Assembly: GCF_000520995.1 (NCBI RefSeq)
Contig: NZ_JACA01000012.1
Location: 62,001-126,000 of the forward strand
Direction: 5' to 3'
DNA from: Aquimarina macrocephali JAMB N27
GTDB lineage: Bacteria > Bacteroidota > Bacteroidia > Flavobacteriales > Flavobacteriaceae
DNA length: 64,000 bases
The translations under genes were made by a program, and so were the position numbers. The notes beneath the pieces are model-generated. The model was not told the origin of the DNA. It did no database searches and saw only the letters and a list, made by a program, of their open reading frames with translations. Within the stretch, counting starts at the first letter, position 1, and the number at the start of each line of letters is the position of its first letter. Of this stretch, positions 9,804 through 19,300 are shown one piece after another.

Positions 9804-11213
9804 CTAATTATTTAGTAATTCCAAAGCGCGTTCTATTCCGCTATCTTTTTCTACTTGAAAATCTAAAGAAGACAAAAATGGTACTCGATTTTCTTGATTT
9901 TCAGGACCAATTCCAACAACTTCATACACGACTCCTTGTGCATCACTATATATTTCATTAGATAATCCTACTTCTGCTCCATTAGGTAATATATGCGTAA
10001 GAATAGTAGAAAAAGCACCATTTGTGTTCTCTCCTACAATGGTTACATACGGTAAATCTTTCATACATAACGTAAAAAGTTCTGCTGCGCTTACAGTATA
10101 TGGACTTGTAAGCAAAATAATATCCTCTGTAAATTGAAAATCTCCTGCTGGGGCTACAGAAAAGGATGTATTCTCTGTAAAACCGTCACCTAATCTTGCT
10201 TTTTTAAAATATGAAACTCGTTCTTGATTCATAAAACGGGATACCATATTTAAAGCTACCGTATCATATCCTCCATCGTTAAAACGTATGTCGATAATCA
10301 GTTTAGAAATCCCTGATACTGAAAGATCGTTCATCATCCTATTTAATACAGCGTTTAATGTTGACAACTCATCACTAAAATTTGTCCCATATCCTTCCAT
10401 TGTTGCAATAAGAATGTACCCAATATCATCATTGATCAATCCCCATATGATATTCTCTCTTTCATCTATTTCAAAATCTCCTCCTAAATATTCTGTTACT
10501 ATTGTTGTCGCTTTTTGATCGACAAGATCAAAATAATCATCTACATTCTCTATGATGAGATCTCCACTTAAGTTAGCATTCAGTTTTTCCAATAATGTTG
10601 GATCTCCTGATTCAATTTCAATACCATTCTCTTCATCGGATATACTTACATGTCCATCGTCTAATAAATAAGCTAACTCTTCTATAATATCATATAAATT
10701 ATCAGTTGTAACTTGATCTCTTAAATTCTCGTACTGAGACCAGTTAATATTTCTTGTTTCAAAAAAAGCATAGTAATCATTAAAAATATTCCAGAAGTGG
10801 TCAAAATTTACCTTTGGATCTTCTGTAGCAGAAATCTGATCAGGTAGGCAATTCGGATTTTGATCTGGCAATCGAACAAATTTTATTTCAGAATCAGATA
10901 ATTCTGAAGAGGCTATGAGTTCATTTTCACCAATTACATCAAAGTTAAATCCAAAGAAATCTTGAAGAACAAAATCATCGTTTTGAATTGAACATCCAGC
11001 AGCATTTACATTATAGAATACATCTTTATCGTCAGTAAATTCAAAAATCCAACCTTTGTCCGCTATTGACCAAAAGCCATTTATTGGATCTGCTGCTGGA
11101 GGAGTATCATCATCAGATTGACAGGCAGTAAAAATTAATAAAATCAAGATTAGAAAATACTTTTTAAAATGCTTTATTATTTCTGTTTTTATGTTGATAT
11201 ATGAATTCCTCAT
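9804..11213 (-). CDS. S41 family (tail-specific type) serine peptidase lipoprotein
   Basis: Starting at the ATG at 11213 gives 469 residues with a lipoprotein signal (hydrophobic helix ending IFTAC, lipid Cys31). The C-terminal half is an S41 catalytic domain: LIIDIRFNDGGYD, then SPYTVSAAELF with the likely nucleophile Ser375, then VGENTNGAFST. Around residues 110-200 are the helices common to Bacteroidetes S41 proteins (FWNIFNDYYAFFETRNINW). It probably cleaves proteins or peptides at the cell envelope. The longer reading frame, up to 11333, abuts the upstream gene but would hide the signal peptide. Confidence 0.85.
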   Translation of the reverse strand: MRNSYINIKTEIIKHFKKYFLILILLIFTACQSDDDTPPAADPINGFWSIADKGWIFEFTDDKDVFYNVNAAGCSIQNDDFVLQDFFGFNFDVIGENELIASSELSDSEIKFVRLPDQNPNCLPDQISATEDPKVNFDHFWNIFNDYYAFFETRNINWSQYENLRDQVTTDNLYDIIEELAYLLDDGHVSISDEENGIEIESGDPTLLEKLNANLSGDLIIENVDDYFDLVDQKATTIVTEYLGGDFEIDERENIIWGLINDDIGYILIATMEGYGTNFSDELSTLNAVLNRMMNDLSVSGISKLIIDIRFNDGGYDTVALNMVSRFMNQERVSYFKKARLGDGFTENTSFSVAPAGDFQFTEDIILLTSPYTVSAAELFTLCMKDLPYVTIVGENTNGAFSTILTHILPNGAEVGLSNEIYSDAQGVVYEVVGIGPENQENRVPFLSSLDFQVEKDSGIERALELLNN

Positions 11214-11332
11214 AGTTTTATTTTTGAAATTATTCTTACAGGTAAAAAAAATGTAAAGCTTAATTCTTTCATCAAAAAACCACTTGAGTGAAAGAAAACA
11301 GCATTCTATGTTATGAAAGGTTATGAAAGTCA

Positions 11333-11857
11333 TTAAAAACGATATCCAATACTGAAGGTAGCATAAGGCACCAAGAAATTAACCTCTCTGTCATTCCCTT
11401 TCTCAAAACCAAGCCCTACACCAACTCCAGCTTCGTAATTAAAATGTTTGCCAATGTTTCTTCTAATTCCCCAAGTAGCAACAGTCAATAGATGGTATAG
11501 ATTAGATTTTTCAGCTTCTTCAGTACTATGAAAATGATAACGAGCTCTGATTGACATGTAATTACCACTATTACCATCTATTCTTTTATTCTTATCAGCA
11601 CGCTTTTTTAGATTGTAGTACCAACGAGGTTCTAATGCTAAAACAGGTCTAATGTTTGCTGTATTAAGACCTCCTAACCCAACTTCACTTCGTAAAGCAA
11701 CTTGATTTGATAATTTTAATTCATTGTGAGCCCATATACCTAATAATCCAATTTGAATCCCAAAAACTGATTTTTCTACTGATATGTCTTTTTCATTTTG
11801 AGAAAACCCAAAATAAGAACTCATTACTAAAAGAGAGGCAAAAAATACTTTAGTCAT
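11333..11857 (-). CDS. Probable outer-membrane beta-barrel protein
   Basis: This 174-residue protein has a clear signal peptide (MTKVFFASLLVMSSYFGFSQ) and then alternating polar/aromatic segments. The chain ends FSIGYRF, a C-terminal aromatic residue as in barrel proteins. No specific family is recognised. It lies 119 bp upstream of the S41 lipoprotease on the same strand and may share its transcript. Its small size suggests an eight-stranded barrel, which is inference. Confidence 0.6.
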   Translation of the reverse strand: MTKVFFASLLVMSSYFGFSQNEKDISVEKSVFGIQIGLLGIWAHNELKLSNQVALRSEVGLGGLNTANIRPVLALEPRWYYNLKKRADKNKRIDGNSGNYMSIRARYHFHSTEEAEKSNLYHLLTVATWGIRRNIGKHFNYEAGVGVGLGFEKGNDREVNFLVPYATFSIGYRF

Positions 11858-11931
11858 TTTTATGTTTTTTGATTTACTTTGTTAAAAGTATGAGCATCAA
11901 AAAAATAAAAATGCAATTTTAGAATTGTAGA

Positions 11932-11966
11932 AGTCCTAATACGGGATAACTACATAAATTAGGACT
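11932..11966 (-). terminator. Hairpin at the end of the membrane AraC gene
   Basis: AGTCCTAAT (11932-11940) and ATTAGGACT (11958-11966) form a perfect 9-bp stem overlapping the AraC stop codon. T-rich sequence follows on the minus strand, so it probably ends that transcript. Confidence 0.5.
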
Positions 11967-13050
11967 GTTTTTGAAGTTTCCTGTGAGCACCAGGCGATAT
12001 TCCTTCACTGGTTTTGAAAGTACTATAAAAAACACTTTTGGATTTAAAACCAGCTTCCATACCAATGGCCTCAACAGAATATTTATTAAATACTGGATTA
12101 TGCAATAGATTTTTAGCTGCTTCAATTCGATATTCATTTACAAATTGAATCACACTTTTGTTAAGCTCCTGATTTATGATTTGCGATAAATATCTTTCGC
12201 TAGTTTCCAGTCGATTTGCCAGATCCAATCTGCTTAAAAGAGGGTTTTTATACAGTTCTTCTTCATCCATCACCTCGTATAATTGACTAATAATTTTGGA
12301 AACTGTAGTTTCGTTTATTTTCTTTTTTAACTGAGTTCCATTTGTCCTTTTTGAAGCTAAATATTCGTGTATTTCATCTTTTTGAACTACTAGCTGTAGT
12401 CTGAAAACTCCGTAATACAATACCCACCACAATAAAAAGGAAAGCAGTATCCATAGAAAACTTGTAGCATATTCTGAATTGAATACATAGAACTCTATAG
12501 TAGATAAAAGCCAGCATATAATAATGCATATCACAAAAAGGTTTAATCTTAATAGCCAACGCTTTTTATCTTCTGAAATAGTATGAGAACCTTTTATTAA
12601 TTTCCTTCCCCAAAAGATTAAAAACACATTATAGACAAATGATGCATTATCCATAATATGAAATTGCAGATCAACAAATTCTGAATTATAGAAGTTAAAA
12701 ATAGTATCTAAATAAAGAATAGTTTCTATAATCAAAGAGCTAATGAAGGGAAGATAAAGCCATTTATACCAACCTTCTTTAAGGTACTTATGCTGAATTT
12801 GAATTAGAAAATAGGTAAATAGAGTAACTCCAAATAGGTACTCCAATACAGGATTGTTTAAAAATTCTAAAACCGTATCTTCTATGTCAAACCACCCTAA
12901 TAAGGTCAAACTTGTCAACAAGAATAGTGATAGAGATAGATAGTTATTGGCACGATTCTTATAAAAAGAAATAGTGACTAATGAGATACTTATAAAATAT
13001 CCTATACTTCCACTGACAAGAATTGCAAAACCTAATAGTATAGTATTCAA
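11959..13050 (-). CDS. Membrane-bound AraC-family transcriptional regulator
   Basis: The first ~230 residues contain six or seven hydrophobic helices with little else. The last ~110 residues are an AraC DNA-binding domain (LDLANRLETSERYLSQIINQ, then VEAIGMEAGFKSKSVFYSTFK, then a SPGAHR ending). This 7TM-AraC layout is common in Flavobacteriia and suggests a membrane sensor acting directly on DNA. The only plausible start is TTG at 13050. The neighbouring barrel and S41 genes on the same strand could be targets, but that is inference. Confidence 0.82.
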   Translation of the reverse strand: MNTILLGFAILVSGSIGYFISISLVTISFYKNRANNYLSLSLFLLTSLTLLGWFDIEDTVLEFLNNPVLEYLFGVTLFTYFLIQIQHKYLKEGWYKWLYLPFISSLIIETILYLDTIFNFYNSEFVDLQFHIMDNASFVYNVFLIFWGRKLIKGSHTISEDKKRWLLRLNLFVICIIICWLLSTIEFYVFNSEYATSFLWILLSFLLWWVLYYGVFRLQLVVQKDEIHEYLASKRTNGTQLKKKINETTVSKIISQLYEVMDEEELYKNPLLSRLDLANRLETSERYLSQIINQELNKSVIQFVNEYRIEAAKNLLHNPVFNKYSVEAIGMEAGFKSKSVFYSTFKTSEGISPGAHRKLQKQS

Positions 13051-13777
13051 TCTTTGAAAAAATTAATTATGCTCAAATTATTATTAATGTTAGTTGGTCT
13101 AAAAACTCGTTTTTTATTTATAGGATAAATATAAGCTGATGTATTGGTTTTTTGATTTAGTTTTTTTAGACTAAAATTTATTAAATTTTCAAGCGCCATA
13201 ATAATCTAATAGACACAACCAAGCATATTACAAATAAAAAAAACCTGTTAAGCTTAAACAGTCTAACAGGTTTCATTCATCGCGACTTGGGGAGGTTGCG
13301 ATTAATTAACAACAAAAAATCACATCAACAAAAATACTTTTTTCGCCACATAAACACAGTTTGAAATCAATTCTATTGTAGGTTTGATCGATTTCTGTAG
13401 ACGATTTATACGTTTTTTCATAATAGGGGAAACTTGTGTGGGTTAATAATTTTTTTTAATCCTTATAAAAAATAATATATATAGGGGACACTATTTTTTA
13501 TCGGGACACTAATATGCAAAATATTTTCAACAATAACGTTTAAATACACAAAAAAATCGACGAAATACGCAAAATTTTAACATTTAAATGCATATTGTTG
13601 ATTTTTAAAGGTTAAAGTAAAGGTTTAAGGGTATAGAGATACTGTTGAAAGTGTAGTATTTTTCTTTCAAAAACAAGATAATCAGATCCTGTCATTACTA
13701 AACGACTCTTTTGCTAATTTATTATTCGTAGAGGTTTAATTATTATTCGTTACCATATTCATAGAATTAGATTTAAA
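13051..13777. other. 727-bp intergenic region with hairpins, no ORF
   Basis: No credible coding frame is seen. It lies 3' of the CoA-transferase B gene and 5' of the AraC gene. It holds a strong minus-strand terminator (13232-13273), an imperfect hairpin TCGCGAC/GTTGCGA just beside it (about 13280-13302), and the direct repeat GGGACACTA at 13485-13493 and 13503-13511. The stretch may be a long 3' UTR or a small RNA gene. Confidence 0.5.
13232..13273 (-). terminator. Rho-independent terminator (minus strand)
   Basis: AAACCTGTTA (13241-13250) pairs perfectly with TAACAGGTTT (13264-13273). On the minus strand the stem is followed by a run of T. It is over 500 nt beyond the nearest upstream stop codon (scoB, 13778). 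Confidence 0.7.
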
Positions 13778-14434
13778 TTAACCCAATATCATTTCAGGAA
13801 TATCCCCTTCAATTATAAGATTTCCTTCAGTAGCATTCTTAATTTCTTCTACAGATACTCCAGGAGCTCTTTCTAAAAGTTTAAAGCCTTTATCTGTAAC
13901 TTCCAGAAAAGCCAGATTTGTAACTATCTTTTTCACACAACCAACTCCTGTAAGCGGAAGCGAGCATTTTTTAAGTAATTTAGACGCTCCTGCCTTATTC
14001 GTATGCATCATCGCCACAATAATATTCTCTGCACTAGCTACAAGATCCATTGCTCCCCCCATTCCTTTTACCATTTTACCCGGGATTTTCCAGTTTGCTA
14101 TATCTCCTTCTTCAGAAACTTCCATTGCTCCCAAAATTGTTAAATCAACGTGTTGCCCTCGAATCATACCAAAACTTAGTGCAGAGTCAAAAAATGATGC
14201 GCCCGGCATTGTAGTAATAGTTTGTTTCCCTGCATTTATAATATCAGCATCTTCTTCTCCTTCATAAGGAAAAGGCCCCATTCCTAAGACACCGTTTTCG
14301 CTTTGAAACTCTACTTCTATACCTTGAGGGATATAATTGGCAACCAATGTGGGTATACCAATTCCCAGATTAACAAAATATCCGTCCTGTAGTTCTTTAG
14401 CAATACGCTTTGCAATTCCGTTTTTATCTAACAT
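13778..14434 (-). CDS. scoB: 3-oxoacid CoA-transferase subunit B
   Basis: This 218-residue protein is the B half of a succinyl-CoA:3-oxoacid (acetoacetate) CoA-transferase. The catalytic glutamate is Glu46 in SENGVLGMGP, the form used by the SCOT family. GASFFDSALSFGMIRGGH-like and KMVKGMGGAMDLV segments complete the family signature. It transfers CoA between succinate and acetoacetate in ketone-body or butyrate metabolism and needs subunit A, encoded at 15528-16235. The two are separated here by two unrelated genes. It may form an operon with the zinc-ribbon gene, which ends 2 bp upstream. Confidence 0.9.
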   Translation of the reverse strand: MLDKNGIAKRIAKELQDGYFVNLGIGIPTLVANYIPQGIEVEFQSENGVLGMGPFPYEGEEDADIINAGKQTITTMPGASFFDSALSFGMIRGQHVDLTILGAMEVSEEGDIANWKIPGKMVKGMGGAMDLVASAENIIVAMMHTNKAGASKLLKKCSLPLTGVGCVKKIVTNLAFLEVTDKGFKLLERAPGVSVEEIKNATEGNLIIEGDIPEMILG

Positions 14435-14436
14435 AA

Positions 14437-14775
14437 TTATTTTCTTCTAATCTTATATGAATTAAAATGATTGGTTGACTTACCTTCCTGAATCCATATT
14501 AATAATGGTATTGAGATCACAGCCAAAGCTATAAGACCATAAAAACTTAAAAGAATAACAGCAACTACCGCACTTATTATAAGAGCAAAAAGTATTTTTC
14601 TATTATCAACAACGGCATCTATTCTATTGATATGTTTTTTATCTTCTTTACTACAATAATTACATGTAACCTGTACTTCATCTCCAACTTTCATTTGTAA
14701 TTCACCTCTGGTTGCTGTTACTGGTTTAAATTTATTTTGAATCTTACATTGAGAGCATGTAAACTCTAATTTCAT
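14437..14775 (-). CDS. Zinc-ribbon membrane protein, function unknown
   Basis: The 112-residue protein starts with a likely zinc ribbon (CSQC at 7-10 and CNYC at 38-41). One or two hydrophobic helices (about 61-95) and a basic tail follow. I do not recognise a named family. Its position is notable: it sits between the peroxiredoxin and CoA-transferase B genes with gaps of 5 and 2 bp, so it must be co-transcribed with them. A membrane-tethered metal- or nucleic-acid-binding role is only inference. Confidence 0.7.
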   Translation of the reverse strand: MKLEFTCSQCKIQNKFKPVTATRGELQMKVGDEVQVTCNYCSKEDKKHINRIDAVVDNRKILFALIISAVVAVILLSFYGLIALAVISIPLLIWIQEGKSTNHFNSYKIRRK

Positions 14776-14780
14776 ACTTA

Positions 14781-15422
14781 TTAATTTAAATTTGGTTGAG
14801 GCGTCATCCTTAAATAAGGTTTTATCTCTTTATGCCCTTTTGGAAATAACTCGGCTATTTCTTCATTGGACACAGAAGGTACAATAACACAATCTTCTCC
14901 AGGATTCCAATTTGCCGGTGTGGCTACTTTATGATATGCTGTTAACTGAAGCGAATCAATAACCCGCAATAACTCATCAAAATTTCTTCCTGTAGAAGCT
15001 GGATACGTTATTGTAAGTTTGATCTTTTTGTCTGGTGCGATCACAAAAACGGAACGTACTGTTAATTGGCTATCTGCATTAGGATGAATCATATCATATA
15101 ATTCTGATACTTTTCTATCTTCATCGGCGATGATTGGAAAATTAACCGTTGTGTTTTGTGTTTCATTAATATCTTTAATCCACCCATGATGAGATTCTAA
15201 ACCATCTACACTTAATGCAGCAACTTTTACATTGCGTTTACTAAACTCATTAGTGTATTTTGATACTGTACCTAATTCTGTAGTACAAACAGGAGTATAA
15301 TCTGCTGGATGTGAAAACAGAATACCCCAGTCTTCTCCCAACCAATTATGAAAATCTATTTCTCCTTCTGTAGTTTGTGCAATGAAGTTTGGTGCTTCAT
15401 CTCCTAATCGTAATGCAGCCAT
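14781..15422 (-). CDS. 1-Cys peroxiredoxin (Prx6 type)
   Basis: This 213-residue thioredoxin-fold peroxidase has the peroxidatic motif DYTPVCTTEL with Cys46. The Prx6-type C-terminal extension includes GEDCVIVPSVSNEE and ends in a helical segment. It should reduce hydrogen peroxide and lipid or alkyl hydroperoxides in the cytoplasm. The conserved HPADYTPV context and Arg in ITYPASTGRNFDE support activity. It is encoded between the two CoA-transferase subunits on the same strand. Confidence 0.92.
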   Translation of the reverse strand: MAALRLGDEAPNFIAQTTEGEIDFHNWLGEDWGILFSHPADYTPVCTTELGTVSKYTNEFSKRNVKVAALSVDGLESHHGWIKDINETQNTTVNFPIIADEDRKVSELYDMIHPNADSQLTVRSVFVIAPDKKIKLTITYPASTGRNFDELLRVIDSLQLTAYHKVATPANWNPGEDCVIVPSVSNEEIAELFPKGHKEIKPYLRMTPQPNLN

Positions 15423-15527
15423 GATTTATGTGTGTTTTAGGTTTTAAACGAATATTATTATTTGAAGTGATATAAACTTTTTTCCATTGAATACAAAACG
15501 TTCATTATTTTGCTTCAATCAAAAAGT

Positions 15528-16235
15528 TTAAACCGATTCTTTTTTACGAACCGTACGTTGCTCGATTCTTTTTTCATAATCTTGTCCTTGAAAAATTCGT
15601 TGAACAAATATCCCAGGAATATGTATATGGTCTGGATTTAAGGTTCCTGCGGGAACTAATTCTTCTACCTCTGCTACTGTTATTTTTGCAGCACCACACA
15701 TACAAGGGTTAAAGTTTCTTGCTGTTCCTTTAAATATCAAATTCCCAGCTTCATCACCTTTCCAGGCTTTTACAAATGCAAAGTCAGCTTCAAACGCATG
15801 TTCTAACACATACATTTTGCCATTAAATTCTCGAGTTTCTTTTCCTTCAGCTACTTCGGTACCGTAACCTGCCGGAGTATAAATTGCAGGAAAACCTCCC
15901 TGGGCAGCACGACATCTTTCTGCCAAAGTTCCCTGCGGGATAAGTTCTACATCCAACTCACCACTAAGCATTTGACGTTCGAATTCATCATTTTCTCCTA
16001 CATAAGAAGAGACCATTTTTTTGATTTGCTTTTTTTGAAGTAGAAGCCCTAATCCAAAATCATCAACTCCTGCATTATTGGATATACAAGTAAGACCTTT
16101 GACATTAGACTTTACTAGCTCTGTTATAGTGTTTTCGGGAATACCACATAGGCCAAACCCTCCAAGCATGAAGGTCATATCATTTTTGATACCAACTAAA
16201 GCTTCGGTAACATTGGGTACCGTTTTACGAATCAT
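15528..16235 (-). CDS. scoA: 3-oxoacid CoA-transferase subunit A
   Basis: This 235-residue protein is the A subunit of the CoA-transferase whose B subunit lies at 13778-14434. The glycine-rich CoA-binding region is [13 protein letters not shown], with [15 protein letters not shown] and the later [20 protein letters not shown], all typical of SCOT/AtoD-like A subunits. It contains no catalytic Glu, as expected. It is transcribed first, followed after 105 bp by the peroxiredoxin gene. Intervening genes between A and B are unusual, as the two are normally adjacent. Confidence 0.9.
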   Translation of the reverse strand: MIRKTVPNVTEALVGIKNDMTFMLGGFGLCGIPENTITELVKSNVKGLTCISNNAGVDDFGLGLLLQKKQIKKMVSSYVGENDEFERQMLSGELDVELIPQGTLAERCRAAQGGFPAIYTPAGYGTEVAEGKETREFNGKMYVLEHAFEADFAFVKAWKGDEAGNLIFKGTARNFNPCMCGAAKITVAEVEELVPAGTLNPDHIHIPGIFVQRIFQGQDYEKRIEQRTVRKKESV

Positions 16236-16337
16236 AGTGTTCTAATTTTAGCAGACTAAAAGTACTAAAAAAAACAGTATCTCATCTTTTGAAATTAGAT
16301 AGTTTTAAGAATATTTTAATCCTTAAACAATGCTCTT

Positions 16338-18668
16338 TTAAAGGCTGAACTCATCTATGTTTTCATCCTGGGTACTATTTCTCTTAAAGGCATTACAATC
16401 TACTTCGATAGTTAAATTTTCTGGCTTAGGAAAAGCTTTTGTAGAAATTTTTAATGTTTCATCTGCATAGCATTTTTTCATAAATAGTCCCCAAACGGGT
16501 AATGCCATTGTAGCTCCCTGCCCAAAGGTAGTCGTTCTAAAATGTGTAGCTCTATCATCTCCGCCAACCCAAACTCCTGTACAAAGGTTAGGAACAATAC
16601 CCATAAACCAACCATCACTTTGATTTTGTGTTGTTCCTGTTTTACCAGCTATAGGGTTTGTAAACTTATATGGGTGGCCAGTAACTACATTTTTTATATC
16701 ATATCTCGATGAAGGACCTGTACGTAAACGTACTCCAGAACCTGATTGCGTAACTCCCTCCATTAAATTAATAGTAACATAAGCAGCTTCTTTACTAATT
16801 ACATCACGTGTTTCGGGAACAAATTGATATAGAACAGTTCCATTTTTATCTTCAATACTAGTAATAGTTACTGGTTTGGTATATATCCCCTGATTAGCAA
16901 ATGTACTATAGGCTCCTACCATTTCTGATAATTTCAAATCTACCGATCCTAATGCTATAGAAGCTACTTCAAGAATATCTGACTCTACTCCCATTTTCTT
17001 TGCAAGGCGAACAATAGGCTCTGGCCCTATTCTATCCATTAAACGCGCAGAAATAGTATTCACAGATTTGGCTAATGCTTCTTTAAGACTCATATATCCG
17101 GTATAGTCTGCATCACTATTTTTTGGTGTCCAGTCATTGTCAATCACACCATGAGAACCTGCAGAAATTGTTATTTGAGATTTTGGTATGGTATCACAAG
17201 GTGAGAGTTTAAGTTGGTCGATTGCTGTAGCATATACAAAAGGTTTAAATGTAGATCCTACCTGGCGTGCTCCCTGATATACATGATCATACTGAAAATG
17301 CTTATAGTTTACCCCTCCAACCCAGGCTCTAACATGACCAGTTTGCGGCTCCATAGACATTAATCCCGAACGCAAAAACTTTTTATAATATAAGATAGAA
17401 TCTTTAGGAGTCATTATTGTATCAATATCTCCTTTCCAGCTAAATATGCTCATCTCTGTCTTTTCATCAAAAGATTTTCTTATTTCTTTTTCACTTTTAC
17501 CCTGACTAAGCATCTTTTTCCACCTGGCAGACGACTTAATACTTCGATTAAGTATTCTTTCCACTTCGGCTTCTTTTAAATCTCTAAATGGAGAGGTTTT
17601 ATTATCTTTTTCTTGCTTATCAAATTCTTTCTGAAGGTTAGCCATATGCTCTTGTACTGCTTCTTCGGCATATCTTTGCATACGAGAATCTATGGTTACA
17701 TTAATTCGTAACCCATCTCTATAGATATCAAAATATTCGGGTTCGCCTTCTGCATTTTCTCCTTTAGGGTTCTCTTTTACCCATTTTGACATCCAGCTTC
17801 TTACATATTCTCTAAAATAAGTTGCAGTTCCATCATTATGACCTTCTGGGGAGTAATCTAGTTTAAGTGGCAATTGTTTTAAACTATCTCTTTGTTTTTC
17901 TGTGATGTACTCGTATTTCTCCATCTGATTAAGAACCACATCCCTTCTGGTTTTTACCATTTCTGGTCTACGAAGTGGATTATATAATGATGAATTTTTT
18001 AACATTCCTACTAATACAGCTGCTTCTTCTACATTAAGATCTTTTGGGTTTTTTCCGAAGTAAATTCTTGATGCAGAACTTATCCCGATTGCCTGGTTAA
18101 GAAAGTCATATTTATTAAGATACATCGTTACGATTTCTTTCTTAGTATATTGTCTTTCTAAACGGGTTGCAATCACCCATTCTTGTATTTTCTGCAAATA
18201 CCGCTCGATTTTATTTTTTGATCCCCCAGTAAACAATTGCTTTGCCAGCTGTTGTGATATCGTACTTGCTCCTCCTTTGGTTCCTAAAAAAACAAATGCT
18301 CTTAATGTTCCTCTGGCATCTATCCCCGAGTGATCATAATATCTCGCATCTTCTGTTGCCACCAAAGCATCGACCAAATGCTGTGGTAGATCTTCATAGC
18401 TTACAGGAGTACGATTTTCTTTAAAAAAGGTTCCTATCTGTACCCCATCTGAAGAGATAATCTGGGTTGCCAGATCATTTTGCGGGTTTTCTAGCTCTTC
18501 GAATTTCGGCATTTCTCCATAAACGCCCCAACTAGCCAGAAGAAATAGTAACGCTATTAAAAACACTCCCGATCCAAATAGTATCCAAAATGCTTTTATA
18601 TATTTTATAGTATTACTCGCTGGAGTCTTTGCTCTTTTTTTTGTTGATTTGGGTTTTGCCTTTGCCAT
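16338..18668 (-). CDS. Penicillin-binding protein 1A (bifunctional peptidoglycan synthase)
   Basis: This 776-residue class A PBP has a cytoplasmic Lys-rich tail, one transmembrane helix (about 25-46), a GT51 transglycosylase domain with the catalytic Glu in VATEDARYYDHSGID, and a transpeptidase domain. The transpeptidase has Ser472-x-x-Lys475 (GSTFKPF), SVN (AKSVNTIS) and KTG (AGKTGTTQN). It polymerises and crosslinks peptidoglycan in the periplasm. It follows ricT and gldH on the same strand, an order common in gliding flavobacteria. Confidence 0.93.
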   Translation of the reverse strand: MAKAKPKSTKKRAKTPASNTIKYIKAFWILFGSGVFLIALLFLLASWGVYGEMPKFEELENPQNDLATQIISSDGVQIGTFFKENRTPVSYEDLPQHLVDALVATEDARYYDHSGIDARGTLRAFVFLGTKGGASTISQQLAKQLFTGGSKNKIERYLQKIQEWVIATRLERQYTKKEIVTMYLNKYDFLNQAIGISSASRIYFGKNPKDLNVEEAAVLVGMLKNSSLYNPLRRPEMVKTRRDVVLNQMEKYEYITEKQRDSLKQLPLKLDYSPEGHNDGTATYFREYVRSWMSKWVKENPKGENAEGEPEYFDIYRDGLRINVTIDSRMQRYAEEAVQEHMANLQKEFDKQEKDNKTSPFRDLKEAEVERILNRSIKSSARWKKMLSQGKSEKEIRKSFDEKTEMSIFSWKGDIDTIMTPKDSILYYKKFLRSGLMSMEPQTGHVRAWVGGVNYKHFQYDHVYQGARQVGSTFKPFVYATAIDQLKLSPCDTIPKSQITISAGSHGVIDNDWTPKNSDADYTGYMSLKEALAKSVNTISARLMDRIGPEPIVRLAKKMGVESDILEVASIALGSVDLKLSEMVGAYSTFANQGIYTKPVTITSIEDKNGTVLYQFVPETRDVISKEAAYVTINLMEGVTQSGSGVRLRTGPSSRYDIKNVVTGHPYKFTNPIAGKTGTTQNQSDGWFMGIVPNLCTGVWVGGDDRATHFRTTTFGQGATMALPVWGLFMKKCYADETLKISTKAFPKPENLTIEVDCNAFKRNSTQDENIDEFSL

Positions 18669-18808
18669 ATCTCAGCTATTTAAATCTTTTTTTAAAGGTC
18701 AGAAGAATTTTTCCTTTTATCGACATCACCTTCTGGTCTTTCTCTAAAAACGTTTTAACAATATATTTTTTGTATCTATCGGTAGATAGATTCTATTTTT
18801 ATACTTTA

Positions 18809-19300
18809 TTAAGGGTTTTGAGTATTTTCTATCCTAAATCCAATATCTGTAATTCCATCTAATGAAGATATCCCATTTACTTCCCCATTCTTTCGCATGG
18901 CATGTTCTATAGTTATCGTGTAATTTCCTTTTTCTTTAAAACTTACATTTTCTTTATACCACAATTTATTTTCTTTAAGATCAGAAAAACCTGTTCCCAA
19001 CCATTTTCCATCAGGGGCTGCAAGGCGATATTCTAATGTATCAGTAAGTACTTTACCATTTGGAAATTTCATTTCACTAATTAAAAACAAATTACTGTAT
19101 TTGTATTCATTATTGTTACGAACATTTATAAATAAATTATAGGATTGTGTTGTATCGAGTTCTGGAAGCGTAAAACTCACTTCTTCATCTATTTCCCATG
19201 TATTATCTACTGTATGATATGTATCGAAAACCTGTTTATCATCACAGGAGATAACACCAATTACAATGCATATTACTAAAAAAAACCTAAGCTTTATCAT
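18809..19300 (-). CDS. gldH: Gliding motility lipoprotein GldH
   Basis: I start at the ATG at 19300 (163 residues), which gives a lipoprotein signal (FFLVICIVIGVISC). The longer frame up to 19474 runs inside ricT. The body (FDTYHTVDNTWEIDEEVSF ... NLFINVRNNNEYKYSNLF) matches GldH, required for gliding and type IX secretion in Flavobacterium. Its start overlaps the end of ricT by 14 bp, so the two are translationally coupled. The presence of gldH suggests the organism may glide, but other gld/spr genes are outside this window. Confidence 0.9.
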   Translation of the reverse strand: MIKLRFFLVICIVIGVISCDDKQVFDTYHTVDNTWEIDEEVSFTLPELDTTQSYNLFINVRNNNEYKYSNLFLISEMKFPNGKVLTDTLEYRLAAPDGKWLGTGFSDLKENKLWYKENVSFKEKGNYTITIEHAMRKNGEVNGISSLDGITDIGFRIENTQNP

